Origin: a virus | Virus record (IMG/VR): IMGVR_UViG_3300045996_000063 | Coordinates: 1 to 23,426 of that record | Reading direction: 5' to 3' (one strand) | Length of the DNA: 23,426 nucleotides | Part shown: positions 23,051 to 23,426 of the stretch, piece after piece | Layout of the letters: each line of letters begins with the position of its first letter | Position numbering within the stretch: position 1 is the first letter of the stretch | Notes under the pieces: generated by a model | What the model saw: only the letters and a program-made list of their open reading frames with translations | Told to the model about the DNA's origin: nothing | The model's database searches: none | Position numbers and translations under genes: made by a program

Positions 23051-23308
23051 AACCGTGATGCTCTTCTTTTCCATCATCCCGAAGTGAGCAACGTCAGCGG
23101 TCATGACGCCTTGCGGGATGAGTGAGCCATCCGCTGCTAGCTGATCCCAGCCAGTGGCGCAGACCTCGTTCGCCTTTTTGTAGCAGACCGAAAGCGGGAC
23201 CGCTGCCCCGTCGCATTCGACGCGGTAGATGGTCCCGTTACCTGTATTGAGCTTGGTTGCCGTCGCGCAGCCGCATAGCAGCAAACACAAAAGGATTGTT
23301 CTTTTCAT
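23039..23308 (-). CDS. Minus-strand lipoprotein (moron-like)
   Basis: An 89-aa lipoprotein precursor encoded against the direction of the phage operon. The N-terminus is MKRTILLCLLL followed by C-G-C, a lipobox-like site with the lipidated cysteine at 14. The mature part has four cysteines (32, 42, 50, 88) and the pattern YRVECDGAAVPLSVCYKKANEVC, recalling small proteobacterial outer-membrane lipoproteins with an 'IxCxG...CxxxAxxxC' arrangement. The ribosome binding site GGGAGAA sits 5 nt before ATG. Reverse orientation, a compact single-gene unit and a host-like family suggest a moron that may alter the host surface or exclude other phages; that role is inference. No convincing promoter was found in the 40 nt upstream. 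Confidence 0.72.
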   Translation of the reverse strand: MKRTILLCLLLCGCATATKLNTGNGTIYRVECDGAAVPLSVCYKKANEVCATGWDQLAADGSLIPQGVMTADVAHFGMMEKKSITVRCR

Positions 23309-23348
23309 GATTTCTCCCTTCAGGAACTCCTGAGGCTAGCACGCGCCC

Positions 23349-23426
23349 ATGGCCCTACAAAAGCTCCCCGTCACCAGCCTAGATGACATTAATCATCAAC
23401 GGCGGGCGCGCGAGACCATCAATCAG
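23349..23426 (+). CDS. Start of next late gene (3' truncated)
   Basis: ATG 23349 opens a plus-strand frame that runs off the window after 26 codons. The visible protein, with KLPVTSLDDIN and RRARETINQ, resembles N-termini of short phage proteins that sit near tail-fibre genes, but the fragment is too short to name. A GAGG lies about 13 nt upstream, rather far for a ribosome binding site, so the start is tentative. Confidence 0.45.
   Translation, partial: MALQKLPVTSLDDINHQRRARETINQ

Noticed and set aside
23321-23332. Small palindrome CAGGA-AC-TCCTG near the lipoprotein start
   Set aside because: Five-bp arms with a 2-nt loop are too short to call as an operator without support.
23309-23426. 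Sigma70 promoter for the minus-strand lipoprotein gene
   Set aside because: Only poor hexamers (for example TTGTAG with TAGCCT) are present upstream; no pair with acceptable spacing and match.
1-23426. CRISPR array, tRNA, integrase, transposase or attachment site
   Set aside because: No regularly spaced direct repeats, cloverleaf pattern, or recombinase motifs were seen by eye; lysogeny cannot be judged from this window.

Overview
This window looks like a contiguous piece, open at both ends, of a tailed double-stranded DNA phage or prophage genome. The host is probably a Gram-negative bacterium. The evidence is a set of phage hallmark genes in near-canonical order: primase-helicase, Q-like late regulator, large terminase, P22-type portal, scaffold, SU10-type major capsid, SU10-type adaptor, tail hub/nozzle-like protein and internal virion (ejection) proteins. 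No tape-measure, sheath or long-tail tube gene is visible, so a short-tailed (podovirus-like) virion is the best guess. Two lipoprotein signal peptides with lipoboxes point to a diderm host. The DNA is moderately GC-rich. Genes are packed tightly, and many junctions are 1-4 nt stop/start overlaps (ATGA, GTGA, TTGA, TGATG), which implies translational coupling.

Layout. 1-2959: the end of the early/replication operon. It holds the truncated Toprim/RecA-fold primase-helicase, a 55-aa zinc-ribbon-like ORF, a small cysteine-rich lipoprotein, a small unknown, a beta-class DNA methyltransferase, a VRR-NUC nuclease and a 20-codon ORF. 2964-4094: four small genes ending in a Q-like antiterminator candidate; one of them is an HTH protein and a possible small terminase or regulator. 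4074-4164: a regulatory knot containing a 17-nt inverted repeat, a -10-like box and a strong intrinsic terminator, directly ahead of the late genes. 4177-6576: three virion/appendage-type genes, the last with seven 22-residue repeats. 6573-12495: DNA packaging and head genes (TerL, portal, small protein, scaffold, major capsid). 12497-15984: an accessory cassette inside the structural operon, made of a GT29-like protein, a conserved phage protein, a TPR-glycosyltransferase, a SAM methyltransferase and a GT8-like glycosyltransferase. 15984-18435: adaptor, hub/nozzle-like protein and a GNAT-like protein. 18425-23032: four glycine/alanine-rich putative internal virion proteins. 23039-23308 (minus): a lipoprotein that looks like a moron, possibly followed by an overlapping antisense ORF. 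23349 to the end: the start of the next plus-strand gene.

How it works together (inference). The Q-like protein would let polymerase pass the terminator at 4136-4164 and transcribe the whole late operon. TerL, portal, scaffold and capsid build and fill the head. Adaptor and hub close it, and the ejection proteins are loaded for DNA delivery. The glycosyltransferase/methyltransferase cassette is the most interesting accessory element. Its position between capsid and adaptor, in the late operon, suggests covalent modification of the virion (capsid or appendage) or of the host surface late in infection. A predicted 17-bp RNA hairpin just after the capsid stop codon may separate high capsid expression from this cassette.

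All family assignments come from motif recognition by eye; no database search was run. No tRNA, rRNA, CRISPR array, insertion sequence, integrase or attachment site was seen, and there is no gene-free stretch over 300 bases.
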